Assembly: GCA_036308645.1 (NCBI GenBank) | Contig: JAXJVH010000005.1 | Coordinates: 1-64,000 of the forward strand | Reading direction: 5' to 3' | Length of the DNA stretch: 64,000 bases | Source: RUG11462 sp036308645 | GTDB taxonomy: Bacteria; Bacillota; Clostridia; Oscillospirales; Acutalibacteraceae | In this document: piece by piece, positions 23,037 through 31,877 of the stretch | Numbering within the stretch: position 1 is the first letter of the stretch | How the letters are laid out: the number at the start of each line of letters is the position of its first letter | The notes under the pieces: generated by a model | Told to the model about the DNA's origin: nothing | Seen by the model: the letters and a program-made list of their open reading frames with translations, nothing else | Databases searched by the model: none | Translations under genes and position numbers: made by a program

Positions 23037-24476
23037 TTAATAAGCCTTTCCCCAATAAACAAGTGCTTTTGCAGGTTTACCGCAACAAACACATTTATCG
23101 GAAATCTTTTCATCGGTAAACGGCATACATCTTGAGCCGACGCCGGTAACTTCCTTAACTTTATCTTCGCAAGCCTCATCGCCGCACCACATAGCCTTTA
23201 CAAAACCGTCGCCGTTTTCTTCAAGCGCCTTTGTAATTTCGTCCATTGTGGTACAAGCGTAAGTGCGGTTTTCTCTGTTTTCCAATGCTTTTTGATAAAG
23301 TCCGTCGTGTACTTCTTGCAATTTCTGTTCAACGACTTTCTCAATATCAGAGAGCGGAACAACTGTTTTTTCACGGTTATGACGTGTTACAACAACGCAA
23401 ACTCCGTTTTCAATATCTCTCGGTCCCATTTCAATACGAACAGGAACGCCTTTCATTTCATATTCGGAATACTTCCAACCCGGTGAATTTTCGGAATCAT
23501 CAAGTTTAACTCTGAATTTATCTTTTAATCTGTCATAAAGTTTATTGCAGTTATCGAGCACGCCTTCCTTATGCTGTGCAACAGGAATAATAACTGCCTG
23601 AATAGGTGCTACAGCAGGAGGTAAAACAAGACCGTTATCATCGCCGTGAGTCATAATGATAGCGCCGATAAGACGGGTTGTAACGCCCCAAGAAGTCTGA
23701 TGCGGATAAACTTTTTTATTCTCTTTATCGGAATACTGAATTTCAAACGCTTTAGCAAAGCCGTCGCCGAAATAGTGCGAAGTGCCTGCCTGCAAAGCCT
23801 TGCCGTCGTGCATAAGCGCTTCAATAGCGTATGTTGAAACTGCGCCTGCAAACTTATCGGACTCGGTTTTTTTACCTTTTATAACAGGAATAGCCAGAGC
23901 CTGTTCACAGAAATCCGCATAAACATCAAGCATTCTTTCCGTTTCGGCTACAGCCTCTTCTGCGGTTGCGTGAATAGTATGACCCTCCTGCCACAAAAAC
24001 TCTCTTGAACGCAAGAAAGGACGAGTAGTCTTTTCCCAACGCACAACCGATACCCACTGGTTATAAAGTTTCGGCAAATCTCTGTATGACTGAACAATAT
24101 TTTTATAATGCTCGCAGAAAAGCGTTTCGGAAGTAGGGCGAACGCAAAGACGTTCTTCAAGCGGCTCTGAACCGCCGTGAGTTACCCATGCAACCTCGGG
24201 AGCAAAACCCTCGACATGGTCTTTTTCTTTCTGCAAAAGCGATTCGGGGATAAACATAGGCATACATACGTTTTCATGTCCTGTTTCCTTGAATTTTTTA
24301 TCAAGAATAGCGACCATATTCTCCCAAATTGCATAACCGTAAGGGCGAATAACCATACAACCCTTAACGCTTGTATATTCGATTAATTCAGCTTTTTTGC
24401 AAATATCGGTATACCATTTTGCAAAATCCTCATCCATAGAGGTAATCTGTTCTACCATTTTTTTATTATCAGCCAT
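23037..24476 (-). CDS. proS: prolyl-tRNA synthetase, archaeal/eukaryotic-like type
   Basis: Charges tRNA-Pro. The 479-residue chain lacks the editing insertion of the long bacterial ProRS. It has the class II motifs (SVVRWEKTTRPFLRSREFLW, about 142-161, is motif 2), the proline-pocket region GTSHYFGDGFAKAFEI, an anticodon-binding domain (about 285-385) and a C-terminal zinc-type domain with Cys in WCGDEACED and CVCCGKPAKAL. It ends in Tyr like archaeal-type ProRS. RBS CGGAGG precedes the ATG. This type is common in Clostridia. Confidence 0.97.
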   Translation of the reverse strand: MADNKKMVEQITSMDEDFAKWYTDICKKAELIEYTSVKGCMVIRPYGYAIWENMVAILDKKFKETGHENVCMPMFIPESLLQKEKDHVEGFAPEVAWVTHGGSEPLEERLCVRPTSETLFCEHYKNIVQSYRDLPKLYNQWVSVVRWEKTTRPFLRSREFLWQEGHTIHATAEEAVAETERMLDVYADFCEQALAIPVIKGKKTESDKFAGAVSTYAIEALMHDGKALQAGTSHYFGDGFAKAFEIQYSDKENKKVYPHQTSWGVTTRLIGAIIMTHGDDNGLVLPPAVAPIQAVIIPVAQHKEGVLDNCNKLYDRLKDKFRVKLDDSENSPGWKYSEYEMKGVPVRIEMGPRDIENGVCVVVTRHNREKTVVPLSDIEKVVEQKLQEVHDGLYQKALENRENRTYACTTMDEITKALEENGDGFVKAMWCGDEACEDKVKEVTGVGSRCMPFTDEKISDKCVCCGKPAKALVYWGKAY

Positions 24477-24516
24477 TTTCAGCCTCCGAATTTTTTGAAA
24501 TCTTCATAATAGAATA

Positions 24517-24545
24517 ATTATATTATACTTTTAGAGAAATTTCAA
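24517..24545 (-). promoter_or_regulatory. promoter of proS
   Basis: On the minus strand TTGAAA (24540-24545), a 17-nt spacer and TATAAT (24517-24522), about 40 nt before the proS start. Confidence 0.75.
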
Positions 24546-24560
24546 CATTTTTTATTAAAT

Positions 24561-25544
24561 CTAAAAGTTTTCTGACTTTTTATCTCTGTTCATAAGATTT
24601 TTTATAGCCAAACGAGCGTCCATTCCCTCGTATAAAACCTTATAACACTCGTTTATAATCGGCATTTCCACTTGATATTTGTCAGCAAGTTTTTTTGCCG
24701 CCTCGGTTGCAAAATAACCCTCTACCGTGCCTACGGCCTTTCTTGCTTCATCGGTAGAAATTCCTTTGCCAATAAGCGTACCGAAACTGCGGTTACGGGA
24801 ATGTTCCGAAGTACAGGTAACGATTAAGTCGCCTATTCCCGAAAGCCCCGCAAAGGTAAGCACTTTAGCGCCCATTGCAACGCCCAATTTTGACATCTCA
24901 TTTATGCCTCTTGTAACTAAAGCGGCTAAAGTATTGTCGCCGAGTTTCATTCCTTTAATAATTCCTGCGGCAACCGCAATAATATTTTTGAGCGCCGCGC
25001 CTGTTTCCACACCGATAACGTCGGTGTTTGTATAAATTCTGAAAAAGTCGTTTGACAACGCCTCTTGCACAATAATCGCCGTGTTTTCATCCTCGCTTGC
25101 GGCAACAATCGAAGTAGGCAGTTTTCTGCCGACCTCTTCGGCATGAGAAGGTCCCGAAAGCACAACAACAGGATTGTTCGGAAGTTTTTCTTTAATAACC
25201 TCGGAAAATCTTTTAAGCGTTTTTTTCTCAAAACCTTTTGCCACCGAAATGATAATAGTATCTTTATCGACATAGTCTTTAAGCATTTCGGCAGTTTCCT
25301 CAACCGCAAAAGAAGGAGTTGCGATAATAACCATATTACTGCCGCAAATAGCGTTATTATCGTCGGTAATCTCAATTTCTTTCAGAATTTCTACGCCTTT
25401 TAAAAGCGGATTTTCACGGGTAGCCTTTAAATTATCAACCTCTTCTTTAAATTTACCCCAAAGAACGGTTTTATGAGAACACAGTGCGCTTAAAACCGCC
25501 AAAGCAGTTCCCCAGCCGCCTGAACCTAACACAGCAATTTTCAT
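24561..25544 (-). CDS. gpsA: glycerol-3-phosphate dehydrogenase (NAD(P)+)
   Basis: Reduces dihydroxyacetone phosphate to sn-glycerol-3-phosphate for phospholipid synthesis. The 327-residue protein has an N-terminal Rossmann motif VLGSGGWGTALAVL (about 4-17), the conserved VVLSGPSHAEEVGRKLPTS (about 133-151), the catalytic lysine in GAALKNIIAVAAGI and the GLSGIGDLIVTC block. It precedes no terminator of its own and follows plsY by 6 nt, so the two steps that start phosphatidic acid synthesis are co-expressed. Confidence 0.97.
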   Translation of the reverse strand: MKIAVLGSGGWGTALAVLSALCSHKTVLWGKFKEEVDNLKATRENPLLKGVEILKEIEITDDNNAICGSNMVIIATPSFAVEETAEMLKDYVDKDTIIISVAKGFEKKTLKRFSEVIKEKLPNNPVVVLSGPSHAEEVGRKLPTSIVAASEDENTAIIVQEALSNDFFRIYTNTDVIGVETGAALKNIIAVAAGIIKGMKLGDNTLAALVTRGINEMSKLGVAMGAKVLTFAGLSGIGDLIVTCTSEHSRNRSFGTLIGKGISTDEARKAVGTVEGYFATEAAKKLADKYQVEMPIINECYKVLYEGMDARLAIKNLMNRDKKSENF

Positions 25545-25550
25545 AATTAA

Positions 25551-26309
25551 TCAGCCTTTCTTTTTACTGCCGATTTTGTTTTCGGTGCCGTTTATCAATC
25601 TTTTAATATTTTCGTGATGTTTAATAATAACCATACACGACATTATCGCAACAAGAATTGTAGAAGCCAACGCCTGATGCGAGCCGAACCATATATATGT
25701 TCCGTCGTTATATAAAAGCGAATGGAAAAGATAATTCACAGGCACTGCGAGTATTACCGCTGAAATCGAAGAAATTGATACGATTTTTGTACTCAAAGTA
25801 ATGATTAAAAAAACAACAAAGCAAACGAGCGCCGTAAACGGCGAAAACGCCGCCGCAGTACCAACGATTGTAGCAACGCCTTTTCCGCCTTTGAATTTAA
25901 AGAAAATCGGGAAGATGTGACCGAGCATACAGAAAATAGACACTATGTAACCAACAATACGAGGGTTTACAATAGTATCATACTCGGGAACATAGCCGGT
26001 GAGGATTTCTCCGCTGACGCCTAAATTATACAAAAGGTTGCACAGCGGAACAAAACATTTCATTGCAATCAGCACCGAAACCGTGCCTTTCAAAAAATCG
26101 CCCAAAAATGTCAGCACGCCGGGTAATTTCCCCGAAGTACGCATAACATTTGTCATACCTGCGTTACCCGAGCCTTGCTCTCTGACATCTTTACCTGTAA
26201 ATGCTTTTGAAATAATTACCGCAAAACTGATACTGCCGAGCAAATATGCGACAATGCACAAGATAATAATTGCGACCAGCGCCGTAATTTCATTACCGTA
26301 AAAAAACAT
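25551..26309 (-). CDS. plsY: glycerol-3-phosphate acyltransferase (acyl-phosphate dependent)
   Basis: A membrane enzyme that moves an acyl group from acyl-phosphate to glycerol-3-phosphate. The 252-residue protein has five to six helices and the family motifs LLGSISFAVIISKAF, DVREQGSGNAGMTNVMRT (about 40-57) and FKGGKGVATIVGT (about 138-150). It is longer than the usual ~200 residues, with an insertion around residues 95-115. The start (TAATG) overlaps the der stop, and AAAGGAG lies within the end of der. gpsA follows. Confidence 0.96.
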   Translation of the reverse strand: MFFYGNEITALVAIIILCIVAYLLGSISFAVIISKAFTGKDVREQGSGNAGMTNVMRTSGKLPGVLTFLGDFLKGTVSVLIAMKCFVPLCNLLYNLGVSGEILTGYVPEYDTIVNPRIVGYIVSIFCMLGHIFPIFFKFKGGKGVATIVGTAAAFSPFTALVCFVVFLIITLSTKIVSISSISAVILAVPVNYLFHSLLYNDGTYIWFGSHQALASTILVAIMSCMVIIKHHENIKRLINGTENKIGSKKKG

Positions 26310-27634
26310 TAATACTTTTCTCCTTTTTCCCTTACAATAATTTTAACAGGCGTTCCCTCAAGTCCGAAAGTCTGCCTAATCTGATTTTCAAGATATCTGC
26401 GATAAGAAAAATGGAATAATTCCGCATTATTGCAGAAGAACACAAAGGTCGGCGGAGCGGTGCTCGCCTGAGTCATATAGTAAATTTTAAGACGTTTGCC
26501 TTTATCAGACGGCGGCTGTACTCTTGCCGTAGCCTCTGCAAGCAGTTCGTTAAGTCTGCCTGTGGAAATACGCATATTATTCTGCTCATAAGCGTATTTT
26601 ATAAGTTCCATTAATTTATCAAGGCGCTGACCTGTAAGCGCTGAAATAAACAAAATCGGAGCATAACTCATAAACGAAAAATCAACCGCCAACTCTTTAC
26701 GGTAAGCGTCCATTGTTTTTCCGTCTTTCTCGACCAAATCCCATTTGTTGACCGCAATAACACAAGCCTTGCCGCCATCAAGCGCAATAGAAGCCACCTT
26801 TGAATCCTGTTCGGTAAAGCCTTCCTTTGCATCTATCATTATAACACAAACGTCGGCTCTTTCAACCGCCATTTTTGCCCGAATTACAGAATATTTTTCG
26901 ATTTTATCATCAACTCTTGATTTTCTGCGAAGTCCGGCGGTATCAATAAAGTTGAATTTGCCGAATTTATTTTCCACCGTAAAATCAATAGCGTCACGGG
27001 TTGTACCCGCAATATCCGAAACAATAGCGCGTTCGTCGCCTGCGATTTTATTTATAAGCGAAGATTTTCCCGCATTTGGCTTACCGATAATCGCAACATT
27101 AATTACATCGGATTCTTCCGCTTCGCTTTCATCGTCAAAATTAAGATACTCGTAAACCTTATCAAGCAAGTCGCCCGTTCCGTGACCGTGCACCGATGAA
27201 ACGGCAATCGGGTCGCCGAGACCTAAATTATAAAACTCATAAAATTCGGGCGGCAATTCGCCTATGCCGTCGCATTTATTTACGCAAAGCACAATAGGCT
27301 TGCCCGATTTTTGCAGCATTGTCGCCACTTCTTCATCGGCCGCAGTAATGCCCGATTTAATATCAACCACAAAAATTATAGCCTGCGCCATATCAATCGC
27401 CAAATTAGCCTGGGCTCTCATTTGCGAAAGAATAATATCGTTTGTTTTCGGCTCAATACCGCCCGTATCAATCATAGTAACGGTTTTACCGCACCATTCG
27501 CAGTCGCCGAAAATTCTGTCCCTTGTTACGCCGGGGGTATCGTCAACTATTGACAAACGCTGACCGATTAATTTATTAAACAATGTAGATTTACCGACAT
27601 TCGGCCTGCCTACAACAGCAACTATAGGTTTCAT
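26309..27634 (-). CDS. der: ribosome biogenesis GTPase Der
   Basis: A double-GTPase needed for 50S subunit maturation; 441 residues. G domain 1 has GRPNVGKSTLF (about 8-18), DTGGIEPK and NKCD; G domain 2 has GKPNAGKSSLI (about 183-193), DTAGLRRK and NKWD; a KH-like domain follows (about 350-441). The ATG at 27634 follows GGAGGGTG; an upstream in-frame TTG would place the ribosome-binding site inside the gene. It is in one operon with DUF512, plsY and gpsA. Confidence 0.97.
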   Translation of the reverse strand: MKPIVAVVGRPNVGKSTLFNKLIGQRLSIVDDTPGVTRDRIFGDCEWCGKTVTMIDTGGIEPKTNDIILSQMRAQANLAIDMAQAIIFVVDIKSGITAADEEVATMLQKSGKPIVLCVNKCDGIGELPPEFYEFYNLGLGDPIAVSSVHGHGTGDLLDKVYEYLNFDDESEAEESDVINVAIIGKPNAGKSSLINKIAGDERAIVSDIAGTTRDAIDFTVENKFGKFNFIDTAGLRRKSRVDDKIEKYSVIRAKMAVERADVCVIMIDAKEGFTEQDSKVASIALDGGKACVIAVNKWDLVEKDGKTMDAYRKELAVDFSFMSYAPILFISALTGQRLDKLMELIKYAYEQNNMRISTGRLNELLAEATARVQPPSDKGKRLKIYYMTQASTAPPTFVFFCNNAELFHFSYRRYLENQIRQTFGLEGTPVKIIVREKGEKY

Positions 27635-27667
27635 TTTTTCACCCTCCGTTTTCAAAATACTAAAAAG

Positions 27668-28972
27668 TTAATCAATATCCAAAAGTGCGTCGAGTAAAGC
27701 CGCACCGTCGCAGTCTATTACTTTGATTTCAGCGCCAATCTCTTTTTCAACATCATCGGGAGATAAATCATCAAGAAAAATATCGCCCTCGTTTCGAAGC
27801 ATTGCGCCGGAGATAAGCACCTTGCTCAAATTTTCTTTACCTTTTAAATTTTTAATCAAATCCGAGCCTGTAATAAGTCCTGTTGTGGTAATAAGTTCGC
27901 CGAAATAATAATTCTCAATCGGCACTACCTCGCAGTCTATATTATGCCACTTAATTTCGGCTAAATCGACAAGCGATTTAATAAGTTTATATGCGCCTTT
28001 GCCCGTTGCAATAGTCAGTTTTTCGCCTTTAGGGGTTCTGCTTTCATCTTCAAGCGCACGAATAAACTTGCCTTTTAACAACGCCGACATTCCTACACCG
28101 TTTTCAAGTTGAAGCATTTCGCCGTAATAATTCTCTTTTGGCATAGGCAATTGCGCTAAATTATAAAATTCATCCGACGGATAGAAAAGTCTGTCGCCGT
28201 ACTTTTCAAAACATCTGTCGCCGAATTCATTCATAGTATCAATAACCGCTTTAGCGGTATCTTTATTAAACGGCGTAATTTTTGCCAATCCCTCTCTGAA
28301 CTTTGTAAGCCCTACGGGTACTGCCGCAACCGACTCAACGTTAGGATAAAGTTTTTCTAAATCGGCAAGCGTTTTTTTAAGTTCATCGCCGTCGTTATAT
28401 CCGGGAACCAACACCAACTGGCAGTTTATTTTGATTCCGTTTTCGCAAAGCCTATACATATACTTCAAAGCGTCGCCCGCAAAGCGATTGTTCATCATTT
28501 TACAACGAAGTTCGGGGTTAGTGGTATGCACCGAAATATTTATCGGCGTAATGTGCATTTTAATAATACGGTCAATTTCTTCATCGCTTACATTTGTAAG
28601 CGTGATATAATTGCCGAAAAGGAAAGAAAGTCGAGCGTCGTCGTCCTTAAAATAAAGCGTTTCACGCATATTCGGCGGCATCTGGTCAATAAAACAGAAT
28701 ATGCACTTATTTCTGCAAGAACGCTGCTTGTCCATTAAATAAGTTTCAAATTCAAGTCCTATATCATCATACTCGTCTTTTTTGATTTTTACCTTGCGTT
28801 GTTTTCCGTTTTTGTCTTCAATGACGATTTTCAGTTTTCTTTCTGTGCAATAAAAACGGTAATCCAGCACGTCGGTTATTTTATTTTTATTTATTGAAAC
28901 TAAATTTTCGCCGTCTTTGATACCTTTTTCATAGGCGAGAGAGCCTTTTTCAACCGAAGAAATCTTAACCAT
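27668..28972 (-). CDS. PDZ-radical SAM-DUF512 protein
   Basis: A 434-residue cytosolic protein with a PDZ-like N-terminus (about 1-65, VEKGSLAYEKGIKDGE), a radical-SAM cluster motif CRNKCIFC (Cys86, Cys90, Cys93) and the DUF512 C-terminal region (LPMPKENYYGEMLQLENGVG). The family is widespread in Clostridia, almost always beside der, and its reaction is not known to me. Genes upstream and downstream fit that context. Start at 28972 with only a weak purine-rich RBS. Confidence 0.9.
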   Translation of the reverse strand: MVKISSVEKGSLAYEKGIKDGENLVSINKNKITDVLDYRFYCTERKLKIVIEDKNGKQRKVKIKKDEYDDIGLEFETYLMDKQRSCRNKCIFCFIDQMPPNMRETLYFKDDDARLSFLFGNYITLTNVSDEEIDRIIKMHITPINISVHTTNPELRCKMMNNRFAGDALKYMYRLCENGIKINCQLVLVPGYNDGDELKKTLADLEKLYPNVESVAAVPVGLTKFREGLAKITPFNKDTAKAVIDTMNEFGDRCFEKYGDRLFYPSDEFYNLAQLPMPKENYYGEMLQLENGVGMSALLKGKFIRALEDESRTPKGEKLTIATGKGAYKLIKSLVDLAEIKWHNIDCEVVPIENYYFGELITTTGLITGSDLIKNLKGKENLSKVLISGAMLRNEGDIFLDDLSPDDVEKEIGAEIKVIDCDGAALLDALLDID

Positions 28973-29024
28973 TTTTATAACACCACTTATCTATAGTTTA
29001 TGTATTAATTTCTTTTTTAAGAAA

Positions 29025-29057
29025 AACAGGGAAGGAACCTCAACTTCCTTCCCTGTT
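29025..29057 (-). terminator. terminator of rpmF
   Basis: The perfect 13-bp stem aacagggaaggaa / ttccttccctgtt, with U-rich sequence following on the minus strand. Confidence 0.85.
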
Positions 29058-29069
29058 AAATGACCTGAT

Positions 29070-29255
29070 TTAGTCCTCTTTTACAGCTACAACCTGTCTG
29101 CCGTTGTAGTAACCGCAGGCTTTACACATTCTGTGAGGTCTTGTATATTCGCCGCATTTCGGGCATTTTGTGAGTTCGGGAGCGTCCATCTTCCAAACGC
29201 TTGAACGTCTTTTATCTCTTCTTGTTGAAGAAACTCTTCTCTTTGGTACTGCCAT
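29070..29255 (-). CDS. rpmF: 50S ribosomal protein L32
   Basis: A 61-residue ribosomal protein. It starts MAVPKRRVSSTRRDKRRS as usual and carries a zinc-ribbon with CPKC and CKAC pairs. Strong RBS AAGGAGGTG. It lies downstream of the DUF177 gene, a pairing conserved in many bacteria. It is the zinc-binding form, so there is no sign of a zinc-independent paralogue here. Confidence 0.98.
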   Translation of the reverse strand: MAVPKRRVSSTRRDKRRSSVWKMDAPELTKCPKCGEYTRPHRMCKACGYYNGRQVVAVKED

Positions 29256-29290
29256 TTTGGCACCTCCTTATTTTGTTGGAATAGACGGAA

Positions 29291-29785
29291 CTAATCATTA
29301 AAAAACTCTGATAATTTAGCGAGTCTTTCATCTACCTGTTTTTCACAGGTACATTCTTCCTTGTTAAGATTCTTGCCGCACTGCGGACATATACCCTTGC
29401 AGTCCTCCTTGCATAAAAACAAATAAGGAACAGAAAGCGCAATATCGGTACGGATAAGTTCATTAAGGTCAAGTTCCATATTCTCTGACACGATGAAATC
29501 TTCTTCATCTTCATTTTCAACAGAATTAACTATGATATGCTCAATCGGAATTTCAAATTCACGCTCGGTAACAGCGGCACATCTGTCGCAAGGCGCTTTA
29601 TATAAAAAGTCAACCTTACCCTCGATTTTCACAATATCAGCCTTTTTTGCGATATTGCAATCAACCGAAACCAAACTTGCAATAGGGGTAGTACCGTTCA
29701 ACTCTAAATCAGAAAAGTCTAACTTTTCGTTAATAGGTAATTCTTTAATTCTACCCGAAAAAACACCTCTTAAATCAATATTCAT
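29291..29785 (-). CDS. DUF177 (YceD-like) protein
   Basis: This 164-residue protein belongs to the DUF177/YceD family encoded before rpmF in most bacteria; homologues affect 23S rRNA accumulation in E. coli and plants. A Cys pattern (APCDRCAAVTE near the middle and CKEDCKGICPQCGKNLN at about 127-143) is typical of the clostridial form and could bind zinc. RBS AGGAGG precedes the ATG. Promoter at 29841-29869. Confidence 0.92.
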   Translation of the reverse strand: MNIDLRGVFSGRIKELPINEKLDFSDLELNGTTPIASLVSVDCNIAKKADIVKIEGKVDFLYKAPCDRCAAVTEREFEIPIEHIIVNSVENEDEEDFIVSENMELDLNELIRTDIALSVPYLFLCKEDCKGICPQCGKNLNKEECTCEKQVDERLAKLSEFFND

Positions 29786-29840
29786 AACAGCCTCCTGTTG
29801 AAAAAAGGCATAATTATGCCATCGTCAAGGTCACGAAGTA

Positions 29841-29869
29841 ATTATAAAACTTCTATAACCGTTTGTCAA
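29841..29869 (-). promoter_or_regulatory. promoter of DUF177-rpmF
   Basis: On the minus strand a consensus TTGACA (29864-29869), 17-nt spacer and TATAAT (29841-29846). Confidence 0.85.
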
Positions 29870-29970
29870 GATGTTTTTCGTTATTTTTTGATAACTTCGG
29901 CAAAATTATAAGTTTTATTAAATTTTTCAAGTTATTTTGCACTTTTCTGTGCAAAAATCTTATTAAAACG

Positions 29971-30000
29971 TTCGACCGCAAGGGTCGACCCTACGAGTGT
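29971..30000. repeat. small hairpin motif tcgacc-gcaa-gggtcga
   Basis: A short inverted repeat followed by ccctacga, between ymdB and the DUF177 promoter. It resembles a dispersed intergenic motif rather than a terminator, as it has no T-tract. Only this copy was noticed in the window. Confidence 0.35.
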
Positions 30001-30033
30001 AGACAGGTTTTATGATGTATAAATGAGATGTGC

Positions 30034-30813
30034 TTACACTGTCAGGTTAATCAATTCGACATTTAAGCATTTACCTGTGTTTTCGTCTACCTCAAAAACG
30101 GCGCCGTTTATTAAACATTCGCCCTCGGCATTTTCAAATCTTAAAGGTAAATGTGTTTTTTGTTTTGCAATTGCAAGTTCGGGCTTAATACCAAGCACCG
30201 AATGTTTAGGACCGCACATGCCAAGGTCGGTTATATAACCCGTACCGCCTTCAAAAATCTGCAAATCATTCGTCTGCGTATGCGTATGCGTTCCGAAAAG
30301 TGCAGAAACCCTGCCGTCGGCATAATAACCCATCGCCTTTTTTTCGGAGGTTGCCTCTGCGTGAAAATCCACAAAAATTATTTTACAGTTTTCCGCTTTT
30401 GCCTTATCAATCATTTTATCAAGCGTAAAAAACGGATTATCAAGCGCCTCCATATAAACCACGCCCATTATATTTATAACGGCTATTTTCACTCTGCCCA
30501 TATCATAAATACAAATGCCTTTCCCCGGTGCGGTATCGGGAAAATTTGCGGGGCGGATAACATACTCGTTTTCATCAAGATACTGATAAAATTCGGGTCT
30601 GCGATAAACGTGATTACCCGTAGTAATAACGTCTGCGCCGACTGCAAAAAGTCGCTCGGCGCTTTTTGCGTGTATGCCGTTTCCGTCTGCTGAATTTTCG
30701 CCGTTGACAATGCAAAAATCAATATTTTTATCATTCTTTAACTTCGGCAAAGTCTTTTCAACCGCAGATACGCCGAATCCGCTTACAACGTCGCCGAGAA
30801 CAAGTATTTTCAT
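30034..30813 (-). CDS. ymdB: YmdB-family metallophosphoesterase
   Basis: A 259-residue cytosolic phosphoesterase (TIGR00282 type). Metal ligands fit the pattern: LGDVVSGFG at the N-terminus, NGENSADGNGI, TTGNHVYRR (about 59-68), VDFHAEATSEK and GTHTHTQTND near residue 175. In B. subtilis YmdB hydrolyses 2',3'-cAMP and affects biofilm and sporulation decisions; its gene adjoins rny. Here rny is next but one, with an XRE gene between. It has its own promoter at 30841-30869. Confidence 0.94.
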   Translation of the reverse strand: MKILVLGDVVSGFGVSAVEKTLPKLKNDKNIDFCIVNGENSADGNGIHAKSAERLFAVGADVITTGNHVYRRPEFYQYLDENEYVIRPANFPDTAPGKGICIYDMGRVKIAVINIMGVVYMEALDNPFFTLDKMIDKAKAENCKIIFVDFHAEATSEKKAMGYYADGRVSALFGTHTHTQTNDLQIFEGGTGYITDLGMCGPKHSVLGIKPELAIAKQKTHLPLRFENAEGECLINGAVFEVDENTGKCLNVELINLTV

Positions 30814-30840
30814 AATCCACCTCTTAAACAGTATAAAATT

Positions 30841-30869
30841 ATTATACCACCATTAAACGTAATTTTCAA
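30841..30869 (-). promoter_or_regulatory. promoter of ymdB
   Basis: On the minus strand TTGAAA (30864-30869), a 17-nt spacer and TATAAT (30841-30846). Confidence 0.8.
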
Positions 30870-30900
30870 CACACGCTTAAATTTAAAGACTGAATTTAGT

Positions 30901-31665
30901 TTATCTCTTCTTATAAATTACAAGTTCGGGATTTTTGCCGTTTCCCTCATAGGTGCAGACAAGCAAGAATTCCATATTTGCGGCAATGCCGAAACAACGG
31001 TCGCCGCCAAATTCACATTCTAATTGATTTCCGAGATAGGTTGCATTGTCATCAAGGAATTTTACCGTTTGTCCGTTTGGTAGGCGGTATTCAAGGTTGA
31101 TGTATCCGCCCACAAGCGCATTAAGTTTTTCAACCTTCGGCATTCCTTCGATATGTAACTCATTAAACTCATTGATGAGTTGTTGCTTGAACTGTTCAAA
31201 CTTTTCTGCGCCGCCGAGGTATTTATACTTTTTCCAATAATCGAGTTTAGGTAGCATATCCTTCATATACTCACGCGCTCGGTCGGAGGAAAAATGTTCG
31301 CTTACCATATTTTTCACGCAGACCTCAATTAAATCGTCCATATTATGATACATATACTCACCGTCAGCATAGCACCATTTACAGTATTCTTCGTTGAAAA
31401 AGCCGTCTGTTTCACGACTTATATTAGAATCCTCAAGCGGCATACCGCAACATTGGCAAATCAGTCGTCTTGGCGAGCCAAGAAGTGTGTTAATCGAAAC
31501 ATCAAATAATTTTGATAACAGTTTTAAAGTTTCGGTATTCGGCGTAGTTTCGCCGTTTTCCCAACGAGAAACAGCCTGACGGGTTACAAATACTTTTTCC
31601 GCAAGTTCATCCTGTGACATACCTTTTCCGGTTCTAAGTTCAAGAATAATATCTTTTGTATCCAT
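30901..31665 (-). CDS. XRE regulator with zinc-ribbon and C-terminal sensor-like domain
   Basis: A 254-residue protein. An HTH of Cro/C1 type occupies about 5-60 (MSQDELAEKVFVTRQAVSRW), a zinc ribbon follows (CQCCGMPLE at about 70-78 paired with YCKWCYADG at about 92-100), then a helical segment, and a C-terminal domain (about 165-254) with no family name known to me. Multi-domain XRE proteins with zf-ribbon_2 are common in gut Clostridia; ligand and targets are unknown. RBS GAGGTGA. An inverted repeat agcaac-n5-gttgct lies upstream at 31714-31730 and might be its operator. It separates ymdB from rny. Confidence 0.78.
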   Translation of the reverse strand: MDTKDIILELRTGKGMSQDELAEKVFVTRQAVSRWENGETTPNTETLKLLSKLFDVSINTLLGSPRRLICQCCGMPLEDSNISRETDGFFNEEYCKWCYADGEYMYHNMDDLIEVCVKNMVSEHFSSDRAREYMKDMLPKLDYWKKYKYLGGAEKFEQFKQQLINEFNELHIEGMPKVEKLNALVGGYINLEYRLPNGQTVKFLDDNATYLGNQLECEFGGDRCFGIAANMEFLLVCTYEGNGKNPELVIYKKR

Positions 31666-31713
31666 ATAATTATCACCTCATACCTATTATACTACGTTCA
31701 TTATAGTTTGAAA

Positions 31714-31730
31714 AGCAACTTGCCGTTGCT
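31714..31730 (-). promoter_or_regulatory. candidate operator upstream of the XRE-zinc-ribbon gene
   Basis: The inverted repeat agcaac-ttgcc-gttgct lies about 50 nt before the start codon. A TATAAT-like box (attata, near 31687-31692) is closer to the gene. The binding protein is inferred only from position. Confidence 0.35.
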
Positions 31731-31754
31731 ACTTGTTTTAAAATAAACAAAAAG

Positions 31755-31839
31755 GGTTCCATTCCTAATATTTGGGTTTCAATACTTATCGCCCCCCTCG
31801 TCAGAGGGAGCCAATCTACACCCCAACTTTTGCAAAAAA
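31755..31839. repeat. dispersed palindromic repeat, copy B (about 85 bp)
   Basis: Same family as 19129-19215: begins ggttccattcctaatatttg and ends accccaacttttgcaaaa. The central hairpin reads ccctcgtcagaggg, so the loop is inverted relative to copy A. The right terminal repeat is slightly degraded where the rny terminator begins. Confidence 0.75.
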
Positions 31840-31840
31840 C

Positions 31841-31871
31841 GAAAAAAGGAACTGCCATCAAGACAGTTCCT
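31841..31871 (-). terminator. terminator of rny
   Basis: The aggaactg / cagttcct stem with a 9-nt loop, and TTTTTT on the minus strand (31841-31846). Confidence 0.8.
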
Positions 31872-31877
31872 AAATTT